A stretch of DNA of 64,000 nt from Paenibacillus pinisoli (GCF_003605435.1 NZ_QXQB01000003.1:124001-188000), one strand, 5' to 3'. Shown: positions 34,573-43,116, numbered from the stretch's first letter. The notes: generated by a model from the letters alone, not told the origin. Program-made: numbers and translations.

Positions 34573-35343
34573 CTACTCCTCGTATATCATGCGCCGGCTC
34601 ATCCCGCCATCGACATCCAGATGAATGCCTGTGACAAAGTCGTTGTCCGGATCCGTCAGATAGAAGCAGGCTTTGACAATATCCTCAGGCCTGCCTACCC
34701 GTCCAGCCGGATGCTGGGTATGATCCTCCTTACGCAGGGCGCTGTAATCCCGGGTCTCGATCCAGCCGGGGCATATCGCGTTCACGCGGATATGATCCGG
34801 GCCAAGCGAGACGGCCATGGCATGCGTCAGTCCCAGAATGCCTGCTTTCGACGCCGCATAGGCCTCGGAGTTCGGCTCGGACATATGCGCTCGTGTGGAG
34901 GAAAGATTCACGATAGCGCCGCCTCCGCGCGTCCTCATCTGCATCGCAGCCTCGCGCGAGCATAGGAAGGTTCCCCGCAAGTTGGTATGAATGACGCTGT
35001 CCCATTCCTCCAGCTCCAGATCGTACGGCGACTTCCATATGCCGAAGCCGGCGTTGTTGATCAAGATATCGACGCCTCCGGTAATCTCCCCGATTCTCGT
35101 GAACATGCCGGAGATCTCGCCAGGAACGCTTAGATCGGCTGTAATCGAAATGGCTTCATATCCCTCTGCTCCGAGCTGCTTCGAAGTGTCCGCCAGTCCG
35201 TTTTCATTGCGGTCAGCAATGATTACGCGCGCTCCCTCTCTCGCATATGCCAGCGCAAGCGCTTGTCCGATTCCCGCTCCGGCTCCTGTAATGAGAACGA
35301 CTTGCTGTGTATAGCGTGCTTGCTGCTGCTCTTTTCCCATCAT
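34573..35343 (-). CDS. Short-chain dehydrogenase/reductase
   Basis: 256 residues, classical SDR: cofactor motif TGAGAGIGQA, NNAGFG, catalytic Ser in NLSSTRAH and YAASK (Tyr/Lys), PG motif ICPGW. An Asp at the end of beta-2 (IIADRN) favours NAD(H). Related to glucose dehydrogenase/FabG-like SDRs, but the substrate is not evident. Start behind AGGAGGTG. Single gene. Confidence 0.9.
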   Translation of the reverse strand: MMGKEQQQARYTQQVVLITGAGAGIGQALALAYAREGARVIIADRNENGLADTSKQLGAEGYEAISITADLSVPGEISGMFTRIGEITGGVDILINNAGFGIWKSPYDLELEEWDSVIHTNLRGTFLCSREAAMQMRTRGGGAIVNLSSTRAHMSEPNSEAYAASKAGILGLTHAMAVSLGPDHIRVNAICPGWIETRDYSALRKEDHTQHPAGRVGRPEDIVKACFYLTDPDNDFVTGIHLDVDGGMSRRMIYEE

Positions 35344-35518
35344 ACTGCACCTCCTCTATCTTCTATAAATCACGCCGCATGAGATTTACTGTTATTATAG
35401 CTCTTCCCTTGTTGCGGAACAAAATAAGGAGGCATATGGCGGAAGACTGAAAAATGAGATATGATTTGTCAGCATGCATCTAATGATCAGTCTGATTAAA
35501 AGAACGGGATGAACGACA

Positions 35519-36295
35519 ATGGGAATAGAATGGGAATGGACTTGGCAAGTCATATTGATTATTGTCGCAGGCGGCTTTATTGCGGCGTTCGTTGACTCGG
35601 TCGTAGGAGGCGGAGGCCTGATTGCCGTCCCGGCGCTGCTCGCCGCGGGCTTGCCGCCGCACTTGGCGCTCGGCACGAATAAGCTTGCCGGATCGATGTC
35701 TTCTCTTACGAGCACGATCGCTTTTTTCCGCTCAGGAAATATTGACCTCCGGTTATCCGGTAAGCTTGTGCCCGTGACCGCTGTCGGCGCGGTGGGAGGA
35801 ACGCTGCTCTTGCAGCTCGTGCCTTCAGATTGGCTTCGTCCGCTGGTTATTGTCATGCTGCTGCTCGTGACGGTCTACACCCTCTTCCGCAAGGACTGGG
35901 GGAAGGTCAGCACCTTGCGCGCGCTGTCCCGCCGAAGCTGGCTTGCTATGGCGGCTGCCGCTTTGCTCATAGGCGGGTATGACGGATTTTTCGGGCCGGG
36001 CACAGGGTCGTTCCTGATCTTCGCTTTTCTCTTGATCGGCATGGACTTTGTGAAGGCGGCAGGGAATGCGAAGCTGCTGAACTTCACGAGCAATTTTTGC
36101 GCCTTGATCGCTTTTGCCGCGCTTGGCTCCGTATCGTATGGAGTAGGTCTGCTGATGGGCGGAGCTATGGTGCTGGGGTCCATTGCGGGGTCGAGAGTAG
36201 CCATCAAGCAGGGGGCAAAGTATGTGAGGCCGCTCTTTATCGGAGTAAGCGCATTGCTGATAGCAAGGCAAATATGGGTAATGGCGGTGGGGTAA
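35519..36295 (+). CDS. TSUP (TauE/SafE, DUF81) membrane permease
   Basis: 258 residues, about eight membrane segments and the family hallmark FVDSVVGGGGLIAVP (22-40) plus the second copy GGYDGFFGPGTGS. TSUP proteins export or import sulfite, sulfoacetate or related anions; the substrate here is unknown. The gene has a weak ribosome site. Its terminator overlaps the stop codon. Confidence 0.88.
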   Translation: MGIEWEWTWQVILIIVAGGFIAAFVDSVVGGGGLIAVPALLAAGLPPHLALGTNKLAGSMSSLTSTIAFFRSGNIDLRLSGKLVPVTAVGAVGGTLLLQLVPSDWLRPLVIVMLLLVTVYTLFRKDWGKVSTLRALSRRSWLAMAAAALLIGGYDGFFGPGTGSFLIFAFLLIGMDFVKAAGNAKLLNFTSNFCALIAFAALGSVSYGVGLLMGGAMVLGSIAGSRVAIKQGAKYVRPLFIGVSALLIARQIWVMAVG

Positions 36296-36317
36296 GAGAC
36301 CTCCCGCCATTTTTTTG
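36281..36317 (+). terminator. Terminator overlapping the TSUP stop codon
   Basis: ATGGCGG pairs with CCGCCAT, then a run of T; the 5' arm is inside the last codons. Confidence 0.7.
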
Positions 36318-36324
36318 TCACATG

Positions 36325-36342
36325 TTGTGAAAAAAATCACAT
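36325..36342. promoter_or_regulatory. Rex box 1
   Basis: TTGTGAAAAAAATCACAT matches 16 of 18 positions of TTGTGAANNNNTTCACAA, the operator of the NADH/NAD+-sensing repressor Rex. It lies upstream of the presumed NADH-oxidase promoter. Confidence 0.65.
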
Positions 36343-36359
36343 AATTATTCCGGAGTCTA

Positions 36360-36388
36360 TTGCGCTCCTCTTTCCGATCGAATATGAT
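36360..36388 (+). promoter_or_regulatory. Possible NADH-oxidase promoter
   Basis: TTGCGC (weak -35) and TATGAT (-10) with a 17-base spacer, lying between Rex box 1 and Rex box 2. Confidence 0.4.
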
Positions 36389-36404
36389 AATAACAAATAG
36401 ATGT

Positions 36405-36422
36405 TTGTGAATCGTTTCACAT
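36405..36422. promoter_or_regulatory. Rex box 2
   Basis: TTGTGAATCGTTTCACAT matches 17 of 18 consensus positions and lies just downstream of the presumed -10. Confidence 0.8.
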
Positions 36423-36433
36423 TGTATTGTGGG

Positions 36434-36451
36434 TTGTGAAAAGATTCACTT
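36434..36451. promoter_or_regulatory. Rex box 3
   Basis: TTGTGAAAAGATTCACTT matches 16 of 18 consensus positions; its centre is 29 bases from box 2. Confidence 0.7.
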
Positions 36452-36503
36452 AGTGCGAGGGGCGAACCTAACGTCCCTTGTTCCACACAAGGAGGAGATT
36501 GGA

Positions 36504-37844
36504 ATGAGAAACATGAACATTGCTGTTATCGGATGCACGCACGCTGGCACGGCCGCTATTACTGGAATGGCTAAGCAATACCCTGACGCCCAAATTACCG
36601 TCTTCGAGCGGAATGATAACATCTCCTTCTTGTCGTGCGGCATCGCGCTTCATGTCGGCGGCGTCGTGAAGGATTCGAAGGGATTATTCTACTCGTCGCC
36701 TGAGCAGATGGAAGAGCTTGGCGTGACCATGAAGGTTCGTCATGATGTGCTCGATGTGGATACGGACGCCAAGACGCTAAGAGCCAAAAACCTGCAAACC
36801 GGCGAAGAATTCGTCCACTCGTACGACAAGCTGGTCGTAACGACCGGCTCGTGGCCGATTATCCCTCAGCTGGAGGGCATCGATCTGGAGAACGTCGTGC
36901 TTTGCAAAAACTACAACCACGCGCAAGCGATCATTCAGAAGGCAAGGCTTGCCCGCCGCATCGCCGTCATCGGCGCAGGCTATATCGGAATCGAGCTGGT
37001 GGAAGCCTTCGAGATGCTGGGCAAAAACGTAACGCTAATCGACAACATGGAGCGTGTGCTCTACAAATATTTGGACCGCGAATTTACGGATGTCGCGGAG
37101 TGCGCATTCGCCGATCAAGGCGTGAAGCTGGCGTTGGGTGAGACCGTCACCTCGTTCCAAGGCAATGCGAAGGGCGAAGTCAGAGGTGTCGTTACGAACA
37201 ACGGCGTGCATGAAGCAGATATGGTGGTGCTGTGCATGGGCTTCCGGCCGAATACGGAGCTGCTGAAGGGACAGGTCGATATGCTGCCGAACGGCGCAAT
37301 CATCGTCGATGAATACATGCGCACCAGCAAGCCTGACGTATTCGCCGCCGGAGACAGCTGCGCGGTCAAATACAATCCGACTGGCGAGCATGCCTACATC
37401 CCGCTGGCTACCAATGCGGTCCGCATGGGAACGCTTGTCGCCAGAAACCTGGTTGAGCCGGCCGTCAAATATCTCGGCACGCAAGGCACATCGGGCATCA
37501 AAATCTACGACTACAACATCGCTTCGACCGGCATGACCGAGACGGCTGCCATTGCTGCGGGATTGAACGTGAAAAATGTCACAATCATTGACAATGACAA
37601 GCCGGAGTTCATGCCGACGTACGAGAAGGTTACGCTCAAGGTGGTCTATGAAGCGGACACGGGCAAAATTCTCGGCGCCCAGCTGATGTCGAAAATCGAT
37701 CTGACCCAGTCGATCAACACGCTGTCGGTCTGCATCCAAAACGGCATGACGATGGATGAGCTCAGCTTCGTCGACTTCTTCTTCCAGCCGCATTACAACA
37801 AGCCATGGAACCTCCTGAACCAAGCCGGCTTGCAGGCGGTGTAA
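36504..37844 (+). CDS. Water-forming NADH oxidase
   Basis: 446 residues. N-terminal FAD motif with GCTHAGT, redox-active Cys45 in SFLSCGIAL, NAD-binding IAVIGAGYIGIEL (about 150-170), second FAD block VFAAGDS, and a C-terminal dimerisation domain. GCTHAG plus a single active-site Cys point to Nox2-type H2O-forming NADH oxidase, close to CoA-disulfide reductase. It uses O2 to reoxidise NADH in the cytoplasm. ATG chosen behind AAGGAGGAG. Three Rex boxes upstream imply derepression when NADH/NAD+ is high. Confidence 0.9.
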   Translation: MRNMNIAVIGCTHAGTAAITGMAKQYPDAQITVFERNDNISFLSCGIALHVGGVVKDSKGLFYSSPEQMEELGVTMKVRHDVLDVDTDAKTLRAKNLQTGEEFVHSYDKLVVTTGSWPIIPQLEGIDLENVVLCKNYNHAQAIIQKARLARRIAVIGAGYIGIELVEAFEMLGKNVTLIDNMERVLYKYLDREFTDVAECAFADQGVKLALGETVTSFQGNAKGEVRGVVTNNGVHEADMVVLCMGFRPNTELLKGQVDMLPNGAIIVDEYMRTSKPDVFAAGDSCAVKYNPTGEHAYIPLATNAVRMGTLVARNLVEPAVKYLGTQGTSGIKIYDYNIASTGMTETAAIAAGLNVKNVTIIDNDKPEFMPTYEKVTLKVVYEADTGKILGAQLMSKIDLTQSINTLSVCIQNGMTMDELSFVDFFFQPHYNKPWNLLNQAGLQAV

Positions 37845-37895
37845 GCTAGGCGGGCTAATAGAGGCGGCGTGACCGAATTGATCGCGGTTAAGAGC

Positions 37896-37920
37896 AATAA
37901 GTCGATCTAACCGACTTATT
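37896..37920 (+). terminator. Hairpin after the NADH-oxidase gene
   Basis: AATAAGTCG pairs with CGACTTATT; 7-base loop, poor T-run. Confidence 0.55.
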
Positions 37921-37969
37921 ATACTGGACGCGGCTCGCGGCAGCTTTTTAATCATGCGAAACACACCTA

Positions 37970-38004
37970 AAAGGCGACGAAGGAACCATTCCTCCGTCGC
38001 CTTT
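37970..38004. terminator. Terminator between NADH oxidase and DJ-1 genes
   Basis: AAAGGCGACG-AA-GGA pairs with TCC-TC-CGTCGCCTTT; T-run on the minus strand, serving the DJ-1-type gene. Confidence 0.8.
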
Positions 38005-38036
38005 GTCTCTTTCATCATCTTGCAGCTGCCTGTCGC

Positions 38037-38567
38037 CTACCAAGCATTCACGCCGATCTTCTCCACTATTTCGCTAATAAAGGCAGGCTCGTCCTCAGGT
38101 GTGCGCGATGTAATCAAATTCTGGTCCACAACGACCTTTTTATCGATAAAGCGGCCGCCCGCTTTCTCCACCTCGGATGCGATGCCCGGATATGACGTCA
38201 GTGTGCGCCCCTCCAATATTCCGGCTGCAGCCAGAATTTGCGGCCCGTGGCAAATCGCAGCGATTGTGATGCCGGCAGAGTCTGCCTCCTGGACAAATTG
38301 CTGGACCTTCTCGTTGTCCATTAGCTTGCCCGGAGAGCTTCCGCCCGGAATGATGACGGCAGCATAGTCGCTTGCTTCCGCTTCATTGATGGAAAGATGG
38401 GACGTATAGGCGATCGTTCCTTTTTTGCCCCGCAGCTCCTCACCTGCCCGCTCACTGATAATTACGGTCTCATGACCGTTCTTCACCATTTCGTCGAACG
38501 GATTCCTCATCTCGGAATCCTCGAATCCATCCGCCAGCAGAAACGCAACCTTTTTTGCATTCGTCAT
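38037..38567 (-). CDS. DJ-1/PfpI-family protein
   Basis: 176 residues. Catalytic nucleophile elbow AAICHGPQIL (Cys with His next to it) and upstream Glu in ADGFEDSE, the PfpI/YhbO-like arrangement. Family members act as stress-induced deglycases or glyoxalases, or weak proteases; the real activity is debated. ATG chosen 9 bases behind AGGAG; a TTG two codons earlier is too close to it. Monocistronic. Confidence 0.9.
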   Translation of the reverse strand: MTNAKKVAFLLADGFEDSEMRNPFDEMVKNGHETVIISERAGEELRGKKGTIAYTSHLSINEAEASDYAAVIIPGGSSPGKLMDNEKVQQFVQEADSAGITIAAICHGPQILAAAGILEGRTLTSYPGIASEVEKAGGRFIDKKVVVDQNLITSRTPEDEPAFISEIVEKIGVNAW

Positions 38568-38690
38568 TGTCAATCGCTCCTCTCAAACCTGGAATACGTA
38601 TACTTTACCCTGCGCACTCCGATTTGAAGCAACCGTCTCTGCTTCTAAAATAAATAATCGCATCCATATCTTCTCAATCCCGTATATCAA

Positions 38691-38714
38691 ATTGGGACAA
38701 ACTTCTAGCCCAAT
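38691..38714. promoter_or_regulatory. Inverted repeat upstream of the SPFH operon
   Basis: ATTGGG-N12-CCCAAT, about 80 bases before the SPFH start codon. Operator or hairpin; no binding protein can be named and no clear promoter was found in this 226-base gap. Confidence 0.3.
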
Positions 38715-38793
38715 CGACTTTAATCTATTAATATAAGAAGAGATCAATTGCAGGGACTATTTTCCCATATTACATAAAAGAGGTGATGACGCA

Positions 38794-40032
38794 ATGTCCT
38801 TGATTGATATCGTCAAATATGACGGCACGCCGGATGTGTACGCTTGGAAATTTCCGCATCAGGAGCTGGGCACTTGGACGCAGCTGATTGTCAATCAATC
38901 GCAGGAAGCGATCCTGTTCAAAGGAGGCCAGGCGTTAGACAGCTTCGGACCAGGCAGACATACGCTTAGCACAGCCAATATTCCGCTTTTGAACCATATT
39001 GTCAATCTGCCGTTTGGCGGCAAATCTCCGTTCACCGCAGAAGTTTGGTTCGTGAACAAAGGAAGCGTTCTGGATATTAAATGGGGCACAGCCACTCCGA
39101 TTCAGGTGAAGGACCCCCTGTATCATATTTTGGTGCCCGTGCGCGCTTTTGGCCATTTTGGACTGACCGTCGAGGATAGCCGGAAATTCCTAATCAAGCT
39201 GGTCGGAACGCTCGGCGAATTCTCGAAGGAATCGATCACGAAGCATATTCGCGGCGTGATGATGATGAATATTACCGAAATCATAACGTCGTATCTGATT
39301 CATAAAAAAGTAAGCTCCTTGGAAATCAACGCGTACATTAGCGAAATTTCCTCGCATGCACAGGCCAAAATCGCAGCAGAGCTGGATGAATTCGGGATCA
39401 AGATCCATCATTTCTACATTGAAAATGTCAGCGTGCCGGATGGCGATCCTTCCATCGAGAAGCTGCGCAGCTTGCTGAACAAGAGACTAGAGATGGAAAT
39501 GGTCGGCTTCTCCTATCAGCAGCAGCGCTCTCTCGACATCCTGGAAGGCGCCGCCAAAAATCCGGGCAGCGTTCACCCGCTCTTTGTCGGCGCGAATCTC
39601 GGTAGCACGCTTGGCGGCGCATTCAGCGGCCAGATGGATCGGGTCAGCGACGCGATGAATGCCTCGCCTCCGCCTGCTCTAGCGCGGTGTCCGCATTGCG
39701 GAACCAGCGGCTCGGCTGGCGTGCCATTTTGCAGCAATTGCGGTAAAAGCATGCGCGAGAAGGAGCCTGCGGCTGCAGAAGCCCCGGCCAAAAAGGTGCA
39801 CCATTGCGACAAGTGCGGGACCGCTTTAGCCGAAAACGCCAAATTCTGCGCCAATTGCGGCGACAAGTACCATGCGTGCCCGTCTTGCGGAGCCGATACG
39901 GCTGAGGACAGCGCCAAATGCCATGAATGCGGGACAGCGCTGCCGATGTCTTGTATTAGCTGCAAAGAAACCATAACCGGCGGCTCGGCGTTCTGCAGTC
40001 ATTGCGGCGCAAGCCAGAAGCAAGGAGGTTGA
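38794..40032 (+). CDS. SPFH-domain protein with four C-terminal zinc ribbons (YdjI-like)
   Basis: 412 residues. The first 290 form an SPFH/band-7 domain of the YdjI/virion-core-like group, lacking a membrane-spanning segment. The C-terminus has four CxxC-N(10-13)-CxxC ribbons: CPHCG/CSNCG, CDKCG/CANCG, CPSCG/CHECG, CISCK/CSHCG. In B. subtilis YdjI acts with PspA and membrane partners at the cell envelope. Here it opens a six-gene operon of membrane zinc-ribbon proteins, 7 bases before the next gene. Start behind GAGGTGATG. Confidence 0.9.
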   Translation: MSLIDIVKYDGTPDVYAWKFPHQELGTWTQLIVNQSQEAILFKGGQALDSFGPGRHTLSTANIPLLNHIVNLPFGGKSPFTAEVWFVNKGSVLDIKWGTATPIQVKDPLYHILVPVRAFGHFGLTVEDSRKFLIKLVGTLGEFSKESITKHIRGVMMMNITEIITSYLIHKKVSSLEINAYISEISSHAQAKIAAELDEFGIKIHHFYIENVSVPDGDPSIEKLRSLLNKRLEMEMVGFSYQQQRSLDILEGAAKNPGSVHPLFVGANLGSTLGGAFSGQMDRVSDAMNASPPPALARCPHCGTSGSAGVPFCSNCGKSMREKEPAAAEAPAKKVHHCDKCGTALAENAKFCANCGDKYHACPSCGADTAEDSAKCHECGTALPMSCISCKETITGGSAFCSHCGASQKQGG

Positions 40033-40039
40033 TCAGGCT

Positions 40040-40762
40040 ATGACATTGCGTCCGCAAGTGTTGAATTCGATCATCTTCTTGCTTATTGGAGGACTTACGT
40101 TATTCATCTATTTTGGCCTTAATCCGATTGCCGCCTGGGACTTGCGCCAGATCATAGCGCTCTCTGCCATCCTATTGGCAGAGCTGACTATTTATCTGAT
40201 GATCTCCCGCTTAATTCAGGGAGCTAAGGCAGGCTATCAAGGCTCTTATATCACTTATGGAATCATCGCCGGCCTCTATTTCGTTGCGGTTGTTGTTGCG
40301 GCATTTCTGGCTTTTCTTCCGCTTGGTATATATATAACGCTTCATGGCGTCCTGCTGCTTGTTGCCATAATTGCTTCCGCACTGGTTCGCGTATCCTACT
40401 CGCATATTCAGAACGTGGAGCAGGGAGACAGCGAGCGTACTGCAGACTGGAAGCTTATGCTGACAGCAGCTCGGAATGCCAAGCTTTCGCTTCAGCGATG
40501 GGGACCGGCGGAACGTTCAAAAGTAGCACCCGCTATGGATGCTCTTATTGACGATATTACCTATAGCGACCCTGCTTCCCTTCCCGCTCTTGCCGAGCTA
40601 GAATATACGATGCAGCTGGATATCCAATATATCAATGGCGTCATCGAATCGGCGAAACAACCTAATGAGCAAACCGGCTCCGCAGAGGAGCTCATCCGTT
40701 CCATTCATCATCTGCGGGGACAAGTCAAAGCCCGCAACCAGCAGCTGGTTGCGAGCAAATAA
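40040..40762 (+). CDS. Membrane protein of unknown function in the SPFH operon
   Basis: 240 residues. Four predicted membrane segments in the first 125 residues (10-27, 35-55, 70-95, 98-120), then a soluble helical domain of about 115 residues. No zinc ribbon, unlike its neighbours. I do not recognise a named family. Position directly between the SPFH gene and the zinc-ribbon paralogues, with 7- and 18-base gaps, says it belongs to the same complex or process. Confidence 0.82.
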   Translation: MTLRPQVLNSIIFLLIGGLTLFIYFGLNPIAAWDLRQIIALSAILLAELTIYLMISRLIQGAKAGYQGSYITYGIIAGLYFVAVVVAAFLAFLPLGIYITLHGVLLLVAIIASALVRVSYSHIQNVEQGDSERTADWKLMLTAARNAKLSLQRWGPAERSKVAPAMDALIDDITYSDPASLPALAELEYTMQLDIQYINGVIESAKQPNEQTGSAEELIRSIHHLRGQVKARNQQLVASK

Positions 40763-40780
40763 CGGAGGATATAGAACGCT

Positions 40781-41239
40781 ATGCGTAATTTTGCTTTCGT
40801 CATTTCTATCATATTAACAGTGGCTGGTGCTATTCATACATTTCTTTCTATTATGTTTACATTCATTATTATGTCGGAAGTATCAACACAACCTTCACCT
40901 GTGTCAGCCAGCATCGTCTTTCTATTAATCCTTTTCATTATGTTCTATCTGCCTACATTCGCATTCTATTACTTCGGGCATCGCATTCGGAAAAAGCTGA
41001 AACTTACAGCAACGAACGTGGCCGCTGAATACAATCCAGGATATAGTGTCCCACCTGTTCAACAGCGCGTAGAAACCAGAACGGTCTTCCATGCCGCTGA
41101 ACCCAAGCCTGCACCCGCTCCGAGAAAAGCACCTTCCGTGTCCGTAGAATGTAAAGGCTGCGGTTCCCGGAAGGCTGTAGCAGCAGGAGAAAGCACATCT
41201 TGCGACTATTGCGGATCGCCACTGACAGCCAATGCTTAA
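40781..41239 (+). CDS. Zinc-ribbon membrane protein, paralogue 1
   Basis: 152 residues. Two membrane segments (about 5-30 and 45-65), a basic anchor HRIRKKLK, a Pro-rich linker (PKPAPAPRKAP), then a C-terminal ribbon VECKGCGSRKAV ... CDYCGSPLT. The last 40 residues are nearly identical in the three following genes, so these are tandem duplicates. Ribbon and linker are expected in the cytoplasm. Function unknown; starts 18 bases after the preceding gene behind CGGAGGAT. Confidence 0.82.
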   Translation: MRNFAFVISIILTVAGAIHTFLSIMFTFIIMSEVSTQPSPVSASIVFLLILFIMFYLPTFAFYYFGHRIRKKLKLTATNVAAEYNPGYSVPPVQQRVETRTVFHAAEPKPAPAPRKAPSVSVECKGCGSRKAVAAGESTSCDYCGSPLTANA

Positions 41240-41289
41240 TACTGAAAGATATATGGCGATTGTGCCGATAAGTTAACGGAGGATGAATT

Positions 41290-41739
41290 TTGCCTATGCG
41301 TATATTCAAAATTATAATCGGGAGTATTTTACTCGTACTCGGTATCCTGTATTCCATTCTTTCCATTATGTCCTCTATTGAGATGAGCCCTGGCAATTCC
41401 GCTGGCGAGGTAATTGGACATTACATTGGTGAGCTCTTGCTTTTTTATGGTCCTTCCTTTCTGCTCCTGTTCTTTGGCTATCGGTTGATCAGAAAGAAGA
41501 AACCCAAGAAACAAGCTTTGCCAAAGCAACACCCCAATCCTGCTTCATTTGTTCCGCCAGTGCAGCAACAAGTCAATACAGTCAATACAGTTAATAAAGC
41601 CATAGAAACCAAACCAACACCGCCGCCTGTACCGAAAAAGACTGTATCTGTAGAATGCAAGGGCTGCGGCGCTCGAAAGGCTGTTCCATTAGGCGAGAGC
41701 TCGCCTTGCGATTATTGCGGATCGCCTCTAACAGCATAG
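41290..41739 (+). CDS. Zinc-ribbon membrane protein, paralogue 2
   Basis: 149 residues. Same plan as paralogue 1: two hydrophobic segments (about 7-30 and 45-65), basic turn RLIRKKKPKK, a linker with the short repeat NTVNTVN and prolines, and the ribbon VECKGCGARKAV ... CDYCGSPLT ending the protein. TTG start chosen because GGAGG lies 7 bases upstream; the ATG two codons later would be 13 away. Codon composition is more AT-rich than paralogue 4. Confidence 0.8.
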   Translation: MPMRIFKIIIGSILLVLGILYSILSIMSSIEMSPGNSAGEVIGHYIGELLLFYGPSFLLLFFGYRLIRKKKPKKQALPKQHPNPASFVPPVQQQVNTVNTVNKAIETKPTPPPVPKKTVSVECKGCGARKAVPLGESSPCDYCGSPLTA

Positions 41740-41805
41740 CTTGCTGTGCTGAGCCTTGTGTTCTTTCCGTGTGGTTGATCGTTCATATTGGAGGTACAGA
41801 AAGAA

Positions 41806-42453
41806 ATGCGAGATTTAAAATATGTACTGTCAATTGCCATGACCATTCTCGGAGCCGTTTACATCCTGTTTTCTATAGGATTTACATTCATTATTTTTTT
41901 ACAAATTGCGGGTGACGACGCTTCTCCATGGATGATTCTCTTTATTTTATTAATCAATACGCCGCCTGTTTTGCTATTGTACTACGGACAGCGCATTCGA
42001 AAGAAAGTACATCAAAACGAAGTGATACCAATGAGCAGGTATGGCAAAGCGTATCTGTATATAGGTATAGGGGTTTTGCTTTCCGCACTATCAATAACAG
42101 TTACATTTATTGTGGGAAAGGATTTATTTGACTTTATCCTTCTTTTTTTAATACTCTACCTCCCTTCTTACCAGTTCTTAATGCGCGGATACCGCATGAG
42201 GAAAAATCTGAAGTTAGAAGAGCTGGCTTTATCCCAGCCTGTTCCGCAGTGCTATCCGGTTCACAACTATCCGCCTTTCCAACAACAAACAGAACCAAAA
42301 ACAATCATTAAAGTCGTGAAAGTCAAACCGGATCCTGTACCCAAAAAAGCGGTGCCCGTGGAATGCAAGGGCTGCGGTGCCCGGAAAGCTGTTATAAGGG
42401 ACGAGCTTTCGTTTTGTGACTACTGCGGCTCTCCTTTAACATCGGGAGCTTAA
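41806..42453 (+). CDS. Zinc-ribbon membrane protein, paralogue 3 with doubled membrane module
   Basis: 215 residues, about 65 longer than its paralogues. It carries two successive copies of the two-helix module: one at about 5-65 ending GQRIRKK, a second at about 75-135 ending GYRMRKNLK. Then come the linker and ribbon VECKGCGARKAV ... CDYCGSPLTS. This looks like an internal duplication of the membrane module. ATG chosen behind GGAGG by alignment with paralogue starts (MR-x-x-K/F). Confidence 0.8.
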   Translation: MRDLKYVLSIAMTILGAVYILFSIGFTFIIFLQIAGDDASPWMILFILLINTPPVLLLYYGQRIRKKVHQNEVIPMSRYGKAYLYIGIGVLLSALSITVTFIVGKDLFDFILLFLILYLPSYQFLMRGYRMRKNLKLEELALSQPVPQCYPVHNYPPFQQQTEPKTIIKVVKVKPDPVPKKAVPVECKGCGARKAVIRDELSFCDYCGSPLTSGA

Positions 42454-42604
42454 GCCGCGGCAACGCGAACACACTTTTGATTGTCTATTGAAGAGTTTGC
42501 TTAGCGGCATCCTGCAACGGATCTTAAATTATGATATGTAAAAATTTAATTTGCCCCGCTAGCCTGGGGCCGGTTGCCAGTACATGACGAAGGGTTTGAA
42601 AGCC

Positions 42605-43057
42605 ATGCGTTTTTTCTCACATATCCTGACCACTCTTGGCGTCTTGCTCGCCTTTGCTTCGCTCTTGTTCACAGTTGTAGTCGGGCTGATCACCTCGGAA
42701 TCAGGCAGCTCTGATCTTTCTACATCCATATGGGCACTTGTCTTCATGTTCTATCTCCCAACGTTCCTGCTGTTGTTCTTCGGCCATCGCATCCGAAGAA
42801 ATCTGCGGTTGAAGCTGGAGGCAGCGTCACAGCCAGTCCAGCAGCCTAGACCGGTTCAAGTCATTCAGCCGCCCCCTCAGCAGCGTGTGGAAACAAGAAC
42901 CGTGATCAACGTCGTAGAGTCCAAGCCAGCGCCAGCTCCCAAAAAAGCGGTATCCGTATCCGTCGAATGCAAGGGCTGCGGCGCCCGGAAGGCTGTTATT
43001 GCCGGCGAAAGCTCGCCGTGCGACTATTGCGGGTCTCCGTTAACTGCTCGCGGTTAA
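42605..43057 (+). CDS. Zinc-ribbon membrane protein, paralogue 4
   Basis: 150 residues. Two membrane segments, GHRIRRNLRLK anchor, linker rich in Pro and Gln, and ribbon VECKGCGARKAV ... CDYCGSPLT. Linker segments QRVETRTV and ESKPAPAPKKA closely match paralogue 1, so 1 and 4 are the nearest pair. Start set at the ATG matching the paralogues; an ATG seven codons earlier is possible. A 150-base gap before it could hold its own promoter. A strong terminator follows. Confidence 0.8.
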   Translation: MRFFSHILTTLGVLLAFASLLFTVVVGLITSESGSSDLSTSIWALVFMFYLPTFLLLFFGHRIRRNLRLKLEAASQPVQQPRPVQVIQPPPQQRVETRTVINVVESKPAPAPKKAVSVSVECKGCGARKAVIAGESSPCDYCGSPLTARG

Positions 43058-43078
43058 ATTCAGTTTCTTGGCATCACA

Positions 43079-43116
43079 AAAGGCCGGCCAGACGTTCAAA
43101 CGTCTAGCCGGCCTTT
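43079..43116. terminator. Bidirectional terminator of the zinc-ribbon operon
   Basis: AAAGGCCGGC-C-AGACGTT pairs with AACGTCT-A-GCCGGCCTTT, a long stem with a tiny loop. Confidence 0.88.

Noticed and set aside
37035..38018. A 327-residue minus-strand frame over the NADH-oxidase gene.
   Set aside because: Overlaps a well-supported oxidase gene and crosses its terminator; no motif.
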